This document shows positions 1-10,364 of a stretch of DNA of 64,000 nucleotides, piece after piece. Under the pieces are notes generated by a model that was not told where the DNA came from, made no database searches, and saw nothing but the letters and a program-made list of their open reading frames with translations. Position numbers and translations under genes: made by a program. The DNA is from Eurosta solidaginis. Taxonomy: Eukaryota; Arthropoda; Insecta; Diptera; Tephritidae. The stretch lies in NCBI RefSeq assembly GCF_040869045.1, contig NC_090321.1:89448603-89512602 (forward strand), read 5' to 3'. The number at the start of each line of letters is the position of its first letter. Position 1 is the stretch's first letter.

Positions 1-143
1 AAACGAAGGAAATTGCAATTTTTAGGGATTTAACTTTAAACTGAATTTTCTACAAGTTTCGAAAAGTTTTTCCAAATTTTTGAGGTTATGTGTCTCGCTA
101 CAACCGAAGACGGTAACATCGTCAATGTACATAAAAGCTTGAT

Positions 144-534
144 TTGACGAAATGCCTGAAAATGCTAATGAGCAAGGCATTCGATACCGTAAACCACAAG
201 CAACTTGTTCATAAGCTTGATTTACTGGGCTTTTCGTTTCACCTATTAATGTGGCTGAAAAGCTATCTTTCTAACCGGACCCAAAAAGTGCAATCTCTCA
301 GAATCGTTTGGAGTTTCCTCCGGTGTACCTCAGGTAAGTCATCTAGCACTTTGCTCTTTTAACCTATTCATTAATAACTTGCCACAGATAATATTACATT
401 CCCTTACTATAATGTATGCGGATGATGTAAAACTTTGCTACACTTATTGTCCTACCGATTTGAGTTGCTTGGATCGTCTTCATGCCGATTTGGACTCGTT
501 CCGATGTTCGTGCACAACAAATTTACTAGTTTTA
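144..534 (+). pseudogene. LINE reverse transcriptase remnant, palm part
   Basis: The plus strand encodes the middle of a non-LTR reverse transcriptase in several frames. The conserved SKAFDTVNH block is near 175-200, the WLKSYLSNRTQKV block follows, and a YADD catalytic box lies near 415-425 in another frame. The usual GVPQGS segment is frame-shifted (around 315-335). The 5' part of the element is missing from the window. The reading frame is interrupted at 535 by a palindromic element and resumes at about 1370, so the two halves belong to one LINE copy. It is a decayed, non-functional copy; the clade was not resolved. Confidence 0.8.
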
Positions 535-1362
535 TACTGTTTTCACACAGACGGCTTATTGAATAATAAAGGCAGTTTTCTACATTAAGACGCTTATTGA
601 GCTCAATCTTCCCTACAAAATTCGAATCTATTATTATTTCATTAGTAGCTAATCGAATGCCTAATGAAGTCAAAAGCACAATGCAACTCTGATGGCAGCG
701 TTCCGCTTCCGTTTCCGCTTCTTAGTTTTCAAAGCAAATGTCATTGTCTGCATGGCGGAACGATACAAGGTGGCCGCATCGAACAGCTGATTATAACCTT
801 TTTTATTTGATTTGATACATCAACTACCGGCGCAGTACGATTTTGACATTTGTCCATCGAATTTACAAGTACATGGAATTTTTTTTGATCTCATTTCACC
901 TGCTAATGAAATCCTAAATTTTTTGCTTTCACACAGAAGTAACTGCTCGATTAGTACGAAGGATGAGACAGACAATCATGGCGGAACGATACAAGGTGGG
1001 AGCATGGTGACATACCTACAAACAAACAAAATTCCATGTACTTGTAAATTCGATGGACAAATGTCAAAATCGTACTGCGCCGGTAGTTGATGTATCAAAT
1101 CAAATAAAAAAGGTTCGATGCGGCCACCTTGTATCGTCCCGCCATGCAGACAGTGACATTTGCTTTGAAAACTAAGAAGCGGAAACGGAAGCGGAACGCT
1201 GCCAACAGAGTTGCATTGTGCTTTTGAATTAATTAGGCATTCGATTAGCTACTAATGAAATAATAATAGATTCGAATTTTGTAGGGAAGATTGAGCTCAA
1301 TAAGCGTCTTAATGTAGAAAACTGCCTTTATTATTCAATAAGCCGTCTGTGTGAAAACAGTA
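535..1362. repeat. Palindromic (foldback) element, copy 1
   Basis: An 828-bp element whose two halves are inverted copies of each other with arms of about 340 bp. Both ends read TACTGTTTTCACACAGACGG inward. It is flanked by TTA on both sides (532-534 and 1363-1365), though a TA duplication with ends starting CTGTTTTC is equally compatible. It carries no plausible gene. The central spacer (about 886-1025) contains another inverted piece of the same family and the recurring word GGCGGAACGATACAAGGTGG. It is inserted inside the LINE reverse transcriptase remnant. A second copy lies at 21578-22116. Confidence 0.85.
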
Positions 1363-1369
1363 TTAAGCT

Positions 1370-1940
1370 GCTCTATATGTAATCATATGACATTTCACCG
1401 AGTGAAGCGTTTTGAAACCTTATGTAATAGATGGTACGCCTTTGGAGCGCATATCTATTGCAAATGATCTAGGTGTCCTTTTTGATCCGAAACTGAGTTT
1501 TAACACGCATATTTACCAACAAAGCGTTGGGTGTACTTGGATTTGTTAAAAGATGATCCGTACCTCAATAAGTTTCTGTACACATCGCTAGTCAGTTCAA
1601 AAGCAATTTTTTTGACATTCGCAATACGTGGCCTTAATTGGTCCACCTTCCTCCATACAGAAGTAGACTTCTTATTAGATTACCCACTCTGGAAAACCGG
1701 AGAATATTACTGGGGTATTGTTCATACATAAGCTTATTATTGGACCTTCTCAGCCGATTGTATTTTGCGGTTCCTCCTAAAGTATCCAGACACTACGTTA
1801 CTTACTTTTTATTTACCCCTTTGTCGTCGAAACTTTGCTAAAAATAATCCTCTGTTATTCTGCAATACTCGCATATCTCACCTAGAGATACAAGCGAATT
1901 TATTGTTTAATATGCCGGCATTATTTCTTCCGTAAAAAAC
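1370..1940 (+). pseudogene. LINE reverse transcriptase remnant, C-terminal part
   Basis: Continuation of the LINE interrupted at 535. Broken frames show the post-palm region: a DGTPLERI...NDLGVLFDPKLSF block near 1425-1505, then the thumb-type tail KALGVLGF, DPYLNKFLYTSLV (about 1555-1590) and LPPYRSRLLIRLPTLENRR (1642-1700). Frameshifts separate these blocks. No RNase H domain is visible after it. The rest, up to about 2505, looks like 3' UTR ending in an AATAAATAAATAAA tail that abuts a minus-strand gag remnant. Confidence 0.75.
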
Positions 1941-2022
1941 AGGCATGATATCCTATAAAGATGGATTGGATACATGGGTTCTTCAACCTGAATCATTAAA
2001 AAGAAACAAGACAGTACTCCGT

Positions 2023-2296
2023 TGATTGGAAGCTGGTGCATTCCAATAACGTTAGAAACATGCTTTCTCACGAGATACTGACCGGAATCGTATGCATTCC
2101 GGCAGTAAAATTTTATGGGTCAGGCCTCATGTTACTTTTATATGCATTGTAATGGCATAGCACATTACACTACTCGGAGTTCTGCTGAATTCCCACGACA
2201 TGCTGATTGGAATCTTGTTGCATTCCAACAGCAAGTCGATTGGAAGCCAGTGCATTCCGAAATCATGCTGAGCGGAATCTGATGCATTCCACCAGT
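2023..2296 (+). repeat. Five imperfect GGAA...GCATTCC units in a LINE 3' UTR
   Basis: Five short units of the form GATTGGAA-(6-8 nt)-TGCATTCC occur at about 2023, 2079, 2204, 2237 and 2268. Each is a small inverted repeat (GGAA / TTCC). Spacing is irregular. They lie in the non-coding tail of the LINE, 1941-2505, where nothing else is recognised. Confidence 0.6.
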
Positions 2297-2514
2297 ATAA
2301 GATCTTATTATTGCTCTTATTTCTTACTATTATATTCTGAAATTAAATTGTAATGTTATTTAAGGAATTTCTATGTTTCTAATATAACATTGTTGAAATT
2401 TCGTATTTAAATTTAAACTTTTGAGTTGTATATATGTACATATATACTTTTATATCATGTAGTCGATTATTTTACGTTTGTTGTCGACTTTCAATAAATA
2501 AATAAACTGAATAT

Positions 2515-2676
2515 ATCACGGTTAGCAATGATTCGAATGCTTTTCCCTCAAGTTTTGATTTCAAAAATGCCATAAAAGTAATATTTAAATTTTTATCTGA
2601 TAGGTCTTCAATTAAATTTACTTTATCGATTAAAGATTCTAGTTCCAGCGGATCGCAGCTGTAGTTTTCTCTAATA
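2515..2676 (-). pseudogene. Retrotransposon Gag remnant, capsid part
   Basis: Minus-strand translation gives a continuous stretch with the pattern YSCDPLELESLIDKVNLIEDL...FLKSKLEGKAFESLL. This resembles the start of capsid domains of Ty3/gypsy-type Gag proteins (a 'DPLEL..F......' entry followed by 'KLxGKA'). It is cut on the low side by the LINE tail at about 2505 and on the high side by the foldback element at 2678. The Ser/Asn-rich minus-strand stretch at 10365-10790 is the matching upstream part, so both pieces are read as one gag gene split by insertion. Confidence 0.55.
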
Positions 2677-3396
2677 ACACTGGTTTACAACCAAAATCCA
2701 CCAGAGACGCCATTATGAAATTCCTATGTAAAATCACTCCCTGATTCTGAAAATCAAGGTTATTTTTAATTCTATGATAACGTTTTTGAGATATTTACGA
2801 ATTACTGCTATTTCAAAAAAATAAAAAATTGGGTCCACTTAATCATATATATCTCAAGAACGAATTGAAATTTTGAAGCTTTTAAAAGGTAATAAAATTT
2901 GATATAAACTGTGCATACAACACTTTTTGCTAGGCCCTGCAGATTCGAAGATAACGAACAATCATTACGGATTTTTTCAATTTTTTTTGTATCGACAGTA
3001 CAAAACTCCACGCCAACGCGAACGGACGTTTAACTCAAAAATGCATGTATGTTTATAAAATATGGCATATTACATGTATGAAAATTTGTTTTTACATTGT
3101 TTTTATTACTAAATATATTGACCTCGAGCCGTACACATAAAACCAATATCTTTAAATAAAAAGGTCGCCAAAAAAGAATATTATTTTTTTTGTAAAAATA
3201 TAAAAAAATTTGTACTTTGCGAGGAAGGATCTTGAAAACTTTTTATTTTTTTGCAGATTTTTTGTTTTCACTCCAAGCTCTGTTTTATTACAAAAAAACA
3301 AGCTTTCATTCAACAAAATCGATGGACTAATACAAACGTTATAAGCATTCAAGAAAATATTCCCATTTAATGCTTAAATAACCTACTGGTACATAT

Positions 3397-4104
3397 TGTA
3401 ACGAATTTGCTGCAAATCTTATTTGCCCTTTTGCTAGGTTCGTATCGCTAAACTGTTGAATAAATAACTCCAATATTGAATAATGGAAAAAATGGCCTTT
3501 ATTAAAATACTTCACAATAACACTCAAACTGTGCAACGAATAGCTTAATAACCAAACTGATAGCTTAAATGAAACTGACTTTCAAAATAATACTGCTATT
3601 GCTCGCTAGATATCGTCTTAGTCGTAACTGCTTGACAACTCAAATCAAACTGAATTACTTCTTACTCGCCTGCCCCGCTTTTATAGTTTACACTGCATAC
3701 TTCTAGGCTCTTCGATTTCCAGAAGTTACTAGTTAGTTTCGGCTACAAAATCGCCAGCCACAACTACGTGCACAAATTACTGCTCTCTCTTGTGACAACT
3801 CAGATAAGATATATGCATGTGTGTGTGCATTGCCGCTCCGCTGCTCGTATACGTACATATGTGTAGACGCAATTATTTATTCGTTTATGTAGATACATAA
3901 TGATTGAATTATTGATGTGAATGTTTGTAGTTTACAGTCTCTCGCGCATACATAGGCGTATAAGTAAATGCATCTGTGTGTGACATCTTTCGGCTGCCTT
4001 ATATATGTGTATACATGATTTGATTATTGACGTAAATACTGCTTATCGTGGCCTTGGCATCGCCTTAGTGATGGTATAACTTAGTGATGTTAATATCCGT
4101 GACA
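3397..4104 (-). repeat. SG1 3' LTR
   Basis: 708-bp LTR with TG...CA ends (TGTCACGGATATTAACATC... in element orientation). Nearly identical to 9100-9810. Differences seen by eye include a 3-bp indel near the TGTAACGAATTTGC end and a few substitutions. A CATATG-rich, AT-rich body is visible. Confidence 0.93.
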
Positions 4105-4117
4105 CTGCCCCCACCTA
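4105..4117 (-). promoter_or_regulatory. SG1 polypurine tract
   Basis: In element orientation the sequence directly before the 3' LTR is AGGTGGGGGCAG, a purine-rich primer for plus-strand DNA synthesis. The same position in SG2 and SG3 reads AGGTGGAGGGCAG. Confidence 0.75.
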
Positions 4118-4894
4118 AGTCTGATCGTCCCGATCAGACAAATCTCCCGATCTAAACGTTGCCAGCCTTTCCAAATGGACCACTTTCATTTTGGTTCGTG
4201 GTTTACCGATGGTTTGTATGCGGTACACTACATCGTTGATCCGTTTTACAAATTTGTATGGGCCTTCCCAATTACACTGCAATTTCGGGGACAAACCTTT
4301 TTTTCGTTGCGGGTTGTATAACAGCACCAAATCTCCTTCCTGAAAACCTTCTGAATTAATTGCTTTATCATATCTGGCTTTCATCTTGTCACTCATAATC
4401 TTTGTTCGTTGCCTTATCAGATCATGTATTTCTCTTAGCTCTTCTTCCAAATCACTAGTGGATTTCCTGACATTTCTCTCCGCATTGGCATCTATCCCAA
4501 ACTTCAAATCAGCTGGCAGTCTAAGGTCATTGCCAAAAATTACTTTTGCAGGGGTTTGGCCCGTTGTCTCATGCACTGCTGATCGGTAAGCCATCAAGAA
4601 TAATGGTATGCGGGTATCCCATTCTTTATGGTACTTGTCCACTACTTTCCTTAAGTGCTCCTCCAATGTTCTATTGAATCGTTCTACCATACCATCGGAT
4701 TGAGGATGCAATACAGTTGTCCGTGTTTTTCGAATGCCCAATGACTTACATATTTCCTGGAACACAGCTGATTCGAAATTCCTGCCTTGGTCAGAATGTA
4801 ACTCCATTGGTACACCATACCTTGCAACCCAATTGTTTATAGACACTTCTGCTACCGTTTCCGCTTCTTGATTTGGGATTGGGTATACCTCTGG
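4115..4894 (-). pseudogene. pol: SG1 integrase, catalytic core end and C-terminal tail
   Basis: Encodes the second and third parts of the integrase DDE core: SDQGRNFES, then HPQSDGMVERFNR with the catalytic Glu. It continues into a C-terminal tail with a GPY/F-like region (WEGPYKFVKRINDVVYRIQ) and ends with DLSDRDDQT just before the LTR. The upstream frame is cut off by a TGG-to-TGA stop just after DYFSK (4895-4897), so this half is not joined to the rest. SG2 and SG3 end with the same tail. Confidence 0.85.
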
Positions 4895-6190
4895 TCATTT
4901 GCTGAAATAATCCATAACTACCAGTACATATTTGTTTCCACCTGAGTTATATTGCTTCATCTGGCCATGACTTCGTGTTCTGGGCCCTTTCGCTCTGCTG
5001 CAAACCTCGCAGTTCGCAATCCACTCAGTGACCGACTGACGGCAACCAACCCAATAGAATCTCTGTTTAATCTTCTCGAGCGTCTTCGTGATTCCAAGAT
5101 GACCTCCGCTTGGACCTTTATGCAGCTCGCTGAGCACATCAGGAATCCTCTTTCTGGGAACAACTATCAGTTTATTCTTGTATTTACCATCCTCACTCTC
5201 CCATACTCGATGAAGGCAACCGGATATCAATTCTAAACTGTTCCACTGTGCCCAATATGACTTCGCAATGGGACTCTCTGCTGACATCTCTTCTCTGTTT
5301 GGTCTTTCATTTCGTTCGAGCCCTTGCATAACACGTGACAGATCTGCATCTTCTAGCTGGCACTTTCTTAGCTGTTCCTTGTCCCATTCATCTGTACATG
5401 TTATAGTCATTAGCCGGACATCTATAATGTCTTCTTTAGCCTCGGCTTTTGAACAGTGCTTGCATTCCAAACTACATGGTCTTCGTGACATTGCATCGGC
5501 ATTTCCATGGGTACTACCTTTTCGATGCTCAATGGAAAAGTCATAGCTTTGTAGTCGCTCGATCCACCGTGCCAATTGTCCTTCCGGATTACGGAACTGC
5601 AGTAGCCATTTTAAAGCTGCGTGATCTGTCCTGACACGGAATCGCTGGCCGTAGAGGTATTTGTGAAAATCTTTAACGCACTCTACCAATGCCAACAGCT
5701 CTCTCCGCGTAACGCAGTAGTTCCTCTCTGGTTTTCCAATCGAACGGCTGTAATATGCAACTACCTTCTCCTGTCCATCGACCAGTTGTGATAAAACGCC
5801 TCCTATTGCATATCCACTCGCATCTGTATCTAGAATAAATGTTGCTCCTGGAATCGGATATGCTAACATTGGGGCAGTGCACAAACGCTCCTTCAATGTT
5901 TGGAAAGCCACTTCTTGCTCCTTCTTCCATTCAAAAGCTTTATTTTTTCTTGTAAGCTCATGGAGGCTATGTGCTACGCTGAAAAAATTTTGTACAAATC
6001 GGCGGTAATATGTGCACAGCCCAAGGAAACTTCTTAATTCATGTAGGTTTTGTGGTCTTGGCCAATCCTTTACAGCCTCTATCTTTTCGTTCGCAGTGCA
6101 GATGCCCTCTGTCGTTACCTTGTGACCCAAATAATTTACTTCCTTTTTAAACAGCGCACACTTTTTGGGACTTAACTTCAGACCACGCCA
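4895..6190 (-). pseudogene. pol: SG1 RNase H and integrase N-terminal part
   Basis: From the RT connection (SFLGLCTYYRRFV) through RNase H (DTDASGYAIGGVL, RTDHAALKWL) to the integrase zinc-binding HHCC region (H-GHLG-x..-CEVC). The first catalytic Asp of the integrase (MDVAGP in SG3) is deleted here: about 20 codons are missing between QYNSG and NKYVLVV. The frame then ends at a premature TGA. It is also out of frame with the RT part at about 6190. Confidence 0.88.
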
Positions 6191-7095
6191 GCTATTCTTT
6201 GGAAAACTTCCTCCAAGTTCTTAAGATGTTCATCGAAATTCTTGCCCAATACGATGATGTCGTCCAGGTACACCAAGCATGTTTTCCAATGTAGTCCTTT
6301 CAATACCTGATCCATGAGTCTCTCGAAAGTAGCTGGTGCATTACATAGTCCAAAGGGCATTACTGTAAATTGCCAAAGACCATCTCCGACGCTGAAGGCT
6401 GTTTTCTCTTTGTCTTCCTCCTTTACCTCCACTTGCCAGTAGCCGCTTTTCAAGTCCAGTGTGGAAAACCATTTCGTACCAGAGAGCGAGTCCAGAGTGC
6501 CGTCAATTCTTGGCAATGGGTAGCTATCCTTTTTCGTAACGTCATTCAACTTCCGGTAGTCCACGCAAAACCTCATTTTTCCATCCTTCTTCTTTACAAG
6601 TACTACCGGTGAGCTCCAGGGACTAGCTGATGGTTCGATGACGCCGCTGTCGCTCATTTCTTGTATAATTTGACTCACAACTTTCCGCTTCGCCAGTGGA
6701 ACACTACGTGGAGCTTGACGGATCGGCCTCGCATCTCCAGTGTCAATTTGATGTTTCACAACGTTGGTGCGGCCTGGTTTAGAACCATCCTGGTCAAATA
6801 TGTTCGCGTACTTTAGGAGCAGTTGTTTTGCCTTACTCTGATATGCTTCCTCTAGCCCCTGCGTCCATGCCGTGATGTCATTTGAAAGATTAGTATTACT
6901 AGCTGAAACGTGTTCCTGGAGCTGTTCACAGTTAATAACTACTTCAGCCTCTTGGCATCTTCCCAAAATAGCTCCTTTAGTCAGTTTGAGTGGTGAATTG
7001 AACTCATTGAGTACTCTTACCGGAATACGTCCATCTTGTTTTGTCATAGCCAGGGTTTTTCCTACAAGTATGTTCAGTGCTGATTTGTTTGCTGC
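6178..7095 (-). pseudogene. pol: SG1 reverse transcriptase
   Basis: Contains the RT fingers and palm with VKKKDGKMRFCVDYRKLN, LDLKSGYWQV, FTVMPFGLCNAPATFERLM and the catalytic YLDD (about 6260-6275). The frame is lost at about 6190, where a small indel separates it from the downstream GLKLSPKKC block. Upstream it continues in frame from the protease, but a TAA at 7096-7098 separates them. Confidence 0.9.
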
Positions 7096-7655
7096 TTAGA
7101 CAACCCACAATTTGTTTGTCCCAGAATCTCCATCAACCTTTGCCCAGATGACTGCTTCGGATTTTGGTGGTATTCGCTGACTCTCTTCCACCAGCACTCG
7201 TTTACTGCTGTAGCCTCTCTCGTAGCCGAAATTAAGTGGTACATCCATGTTCTTATATCGCATCGTCTTGATTTGCATGTCGATCTTGATGCCCTGGTCG
7301 ATTAAGAAGTCCACTCCAATTATGATTTCATCAACAATCTCTGCCACTATAAAATTGTGTACTACCGTGACGTTCCCAATTGCGACTTCATATGATACTT
7401 CTCCTAGAACCGTGCTGTCTTCTCCAGTGGCTGTACGCAATCTTGCTCCATGCAATGGTGTTATCTTCTTGTTGACTAAATCCGCTCGAATGATGGAATG
7501 AGATGCACCCGTATCTACAGTCAGTAAACGTTCCTTTCCATCCACATGTCCTCCGACAGTAAGATTGTTTGACCTTCTTCCAATTTGTGAGATAGAGATT
7601 ATGGGGAATTCAATTGAGGGAGCCAGCTGTCGCCCCTTGCGGCTGACTCGCTTTA
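7096..7655 (-). pseudogene. SG1 aspartic protease
   Basis: Retroviral-type aspartic protease with the active-site motif VDTGASHS and the later IIGVDFL flap-region block. It is in the -1 frame relative to Gag. An open frame runs back without a stop to the Gag end at 7655, reading LKRVSRKGRQLAPS, which is what a -1 ribosomal frameshift at 7656-7662 would produce. An in-frame TAA at 7096-7098 ends it before RT, where the related frame continues. That stop is probably a mutation. Confidence 0.85.
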
Positions 7656-7662
7656 GTTTAAC
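7620..7662 (-). promoter_or_regulatory. Likely -1 programmed frameshift signal between gag and protease of SG1
   Basis: On the minus strand the Gag frame ends TCG TTA AAC TAA, which contains the slippery heptamer G_TTA_AAC (7656-7662) directly before the stop. A 6-nt spacer (TAAAGC) is followed by an 8-bp stem, GAGTCAGC (7642-7649) with GCTGGCTC (7620-7627), including one G-U pair. The loop has an extra CGC/GCG pairing. Slipping back one base enters exactly the open protease frame. Confidence 0.7.
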
Positions 7663-9048
7663 GATTGAGTGGACTTGGAGATTTGCTCATCTCCTTCAGC
7701 TCTGCGTTTACGGCCACCCACATTGTTGGAGCTATTGGAACCGGTGCTGCAATGTCGTGCAATATGGCCTGGGTTGCCGCACTTGAAACATTTAATCACT
7801 CCGGCATTTTTCTGTTGTGATCCCTTCAGTGCTTCCAAAATTGTGTCTACCCAATCTGGTCTTTCCACTTCCACACGATGAGCTTTGTATGCTGGTTTAC
7901 TCAATAGTGAGGCCGTTTCCTGAGTCAATGTATGTGATACCGTTTCAGCAAATGTCAGTTTTGGGTTTGCGTATGTAGCTCGCTTCGTTTCCACGTCTCG
8001 TATGCCATTTATAAAACTCTGGATTTTTACCCTCTCGGTGTATTCCACGGGTGCGTCCGCATTTGCGAGATGAGCCAACCTTTCAACATCTGAAGCAAAC
8101 TCCTGCAATGTCTCATTTGCTTTTTGGTAGCGGTTTTGCAACTCAATTTGGAATATCTGTTTTCTATGCTCGCTTCCATAACGTCGTTCTACAGCAGCCA
8201 TCAATGCTTCATAATTGTTCCGCTCTCCTTCGGGAATCGTCTGTAAGATTTCCGCTGCTGGCCCCTTCAATGCCACGAAGAGTGCGGCAACTTTATCTTC
8301 CACATTCCAGTTGTTCACCGCTGCGGTCTTCTCAAACTGTAGCTTAAAGACCTGGAAAGGAACAGAACCGTCAAAGGATGGTGTTTTTACCTTTGGATTA
8401 CTCGCTGAAACTGCTGGACGATTTAGTTGTAACTGCTCGATACGTCCTCTCAAAGCATCCACCTCGGCCTCGATTTTATCCTGTCGACCACTGAAGCCTT
8501 CATGAAACTGGGTTAGTTTTTCTTCCATATGCGCTTCCAGTTTAGATGATATACGGGCTTCCTGCTCTTCTAGTTGTGTGGAGATCTGAGATGATATCTG
8601 TGCTGAAATTTGTGCTGACATTTCCGAAATACGCGTTTCTTGTGCTTCAATCTTTGATGTTATACGTGTCTCTTGGGATTCCATCTGTGATGACATATAC
8701 GTTTTCTGTTCTTCTAGTTGTGTTTCCATCTTAGATGTTATATCTGTCTTTTGCGATTCCAGTTGAGATGACATGTTGGTGGATATTTGTGATGACATTT
8801 CGGACATTTGTGCCGATATTGCAACCAATGTCATGTTCAAGTCTGTGTTCGCCATTGTCTGCGGTGTTTCATTTTTCTCCTCCGATTTTTTTGTCTCATC
8901 GCCATCACTCTTCCACGTCAATTCCTTCTAATTCCATTGCCTCTCGTAGTCGTGCCTGAAGTTCGAGTTTAATGCCAGTTGTATTCAATCCACGGTTCTC
9001 CAACTCCTTCTTCAGTTGCGGGATCTTCAATTCACTTAACTTTGCCAT
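7653..9048 (-). pseudogene. gag: SG1 Gag with N-terminal SAP motif
   Basis: The ATG at 9046-9048 starts MAKLSELK, followed by a SAP-type helix-turn-helix (L..LKKELENRGLN..G.KLELQARLREAM). A coiled-coil region with repeated SQMESQETRITSKIEAQ-like units comes next. Then come the capsid domain (FDGSVPFQVFKLQFEKTAA through AETVSHTLTQE) and a zinc knuckle CFKCGNPGHIARHC. Compared with SG2, 14 nt are missing after codon ~47 (EGIDVEE), which breaks the frame near 8905. The frame after the lesion runs 8921-7653 and ends at TAA 7653-7655. Confidence 0.88.
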
Positions 9049-9080
9049 GTCCTTGTTGTCCTCTAGAATTTATTCAACAA

Positions 9081-9099
9081 TTCCTCTTCTGACACCAAT
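9081..9099 (-). promoter_or_regulatory. SG1 primer binding site, tRNA-Leu-like
   Basis: Two bases after the 5' LTR, in element orientation, the sequence is TGGTGTCAGAAGAGGAA. It matches the general form of tRNA-Leu primer sites (TGGTGTCAGAAGTGGG) in its first 12 bases. SG2 has the same site at 33208-33225. Confidence 0.65.
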
Positions 9100-9810
9100 T
9101 GTAACGAATTTGCTGCAAATCTTCTTATTTGCCCTTTTGCTAGGTTCGTATCGCTAAACTGTTGAATAAATAACTCCAATATTGAATAATGGAAAAAATT
9201 ACCTTTATTAAAATACTTCACAATAACACTCAAACTGTGCAACGAATAGCTTAATAACCAAACTGATAGCTTAAATGAAACTGACTTTCAAAATAATACT
9301 GCTATTGCTCGCTAGATATCGTCTTAGTCGTAACTGCTTGACAACTCAAATCAAACTGAATTACTTCTTACTCGCCTGCCCCGCTTTTATAGTTTACGCT
9401 GCATACTTCTAGGCTCTTCGATTTCCAGAAGTTACTAGTTAGTTTCGGCTACAAAATCGCCAGCCACAACTACGTGCACAAATTACTGCTCTCTCTTGTG
9501 ACAACTCAGATAAGATATATGCATGTGTTTGTGCATTGCCGCTCCGCTGCTCGTATACGTACATATGTGTAGACGCAATTATTTATTCGTTTATGTAGAT
9601 ACATAATGATTGAATTATTGATGTGAATGTTTGTAGTTTACAGTCTCTCGCGCATACATAGGCGTATAAGTAAATGCATCTGTGTGTGACATCTTTCGGC
9701 TGCCTTATATATGTGTATACATGATTTGATTATTGACGTAAATACTGCTTATCGTGGCCTTGGCATCGCCTTAGTGATGGTATAACTTAGTGATGTTAAT
9801 ATCCGTGACA
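9100..9810 (-). repeat. SG1 5' LTR
   Basis: 711-bp LTR nearly identical to 3397-4104, with TG...CA ends in element orientation. It ends next to ATAT (9811-9814), the target duplication. Promoter elements were not individually resolved. Confidence 0.93.
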
Positions 9811-10364
9811 ATATGTATAGTATTAGTATTCGTATATCAGTAGGGTACTTACATAAGTATTAAATGGGAATATTTACATGAATGCTTATAACTTTTGTAT
9901 TAGTTCATCGATTTTGTTGAATGAAAGCTTATTTCTTTTGCAATAAAACAGAGCTTAGAGAGAAGGGAAAAACTCTGCAAAAAAATAAAAAAGTTTTCGA
10001 GATCCTTCCTCGCAAAATACAAATTTTTTTATATTTTTACAAAAAAAATTTAAAAAATCCGTAATGATTGTTCGTTATCTTTGAATCTGCAGGGCCCCGG
10101 AAAAAGTGTTGTATGCACGGTTTATAGCAATTTTTATTACCTTTTAAAAACTTCAAACCGTTTTGGAATTGCTCAATTCGTTCTTGAAATACATGTGATT
10201 AAGTGGACCCAATTTTTTTTTTTTTTTTTTTTTGAAATAACGGTAATTCGTAAATATCTCAACACTGAGTTTCGGAATCAGGGGGTAATTTTACATAGGA
10301 ATTTCATAATGGCGTCTCTGGTGCAGAAAAAAAGTTGGAATTTGTGATCCAGTGTAATTGACGC

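Larger units (their letters stand above)
3397..9810 (-). mobile_element. Ty3/gypsy LTR retrotransposon SG1 (SAP-Gag family)
   Basis: Complete LTR-to-LTR element of 6.4 kb on the minus strand, flanked by the 4-bp duplication ATAT (3393-3396 and 9811-9814). The order in its own direction is LTR, tRNA-Leu-like primer site, gag, protease, reverse transcriptase, RNase H, integrase, purine tract, LTR, which is the Ty3/gypsy order. The two LTRs differ at only a handful of positions, so insertion is recent. The coding region nevertheless has at least five lesions (see the parts), so this copy cannot make a full Pol itself. Confidence 0.95.
2678..10354. mobile_element. Foldback-type element split at its centre by a gypsy element
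   Basis: Sequence 2678-3396 is an inverted, diverged copy of 9811-10354. Both outer ends read CACTGG inward and continue with CACCAGAGACGCCATTATGAAATTCC. Both arms share a 'TAATGATTGTTCGTTATCTT' block and an 'ATCGATTTTGTTGAATGAAAGC' type block. The left arm is longer (about 720 against 545 bp) because of an extra segment near 3010-3140. The gypsy element SG1 sits at the dyad. No transposase is present, so this is a non-autonomous palindromic element. Its class is unknown. Confidence 0.75.

Noticed and set aside
4952..8959. Many plus-strand open frames across SG1
   Set aside because: They are antisense shadows of the minus-strand pol and gag genes.
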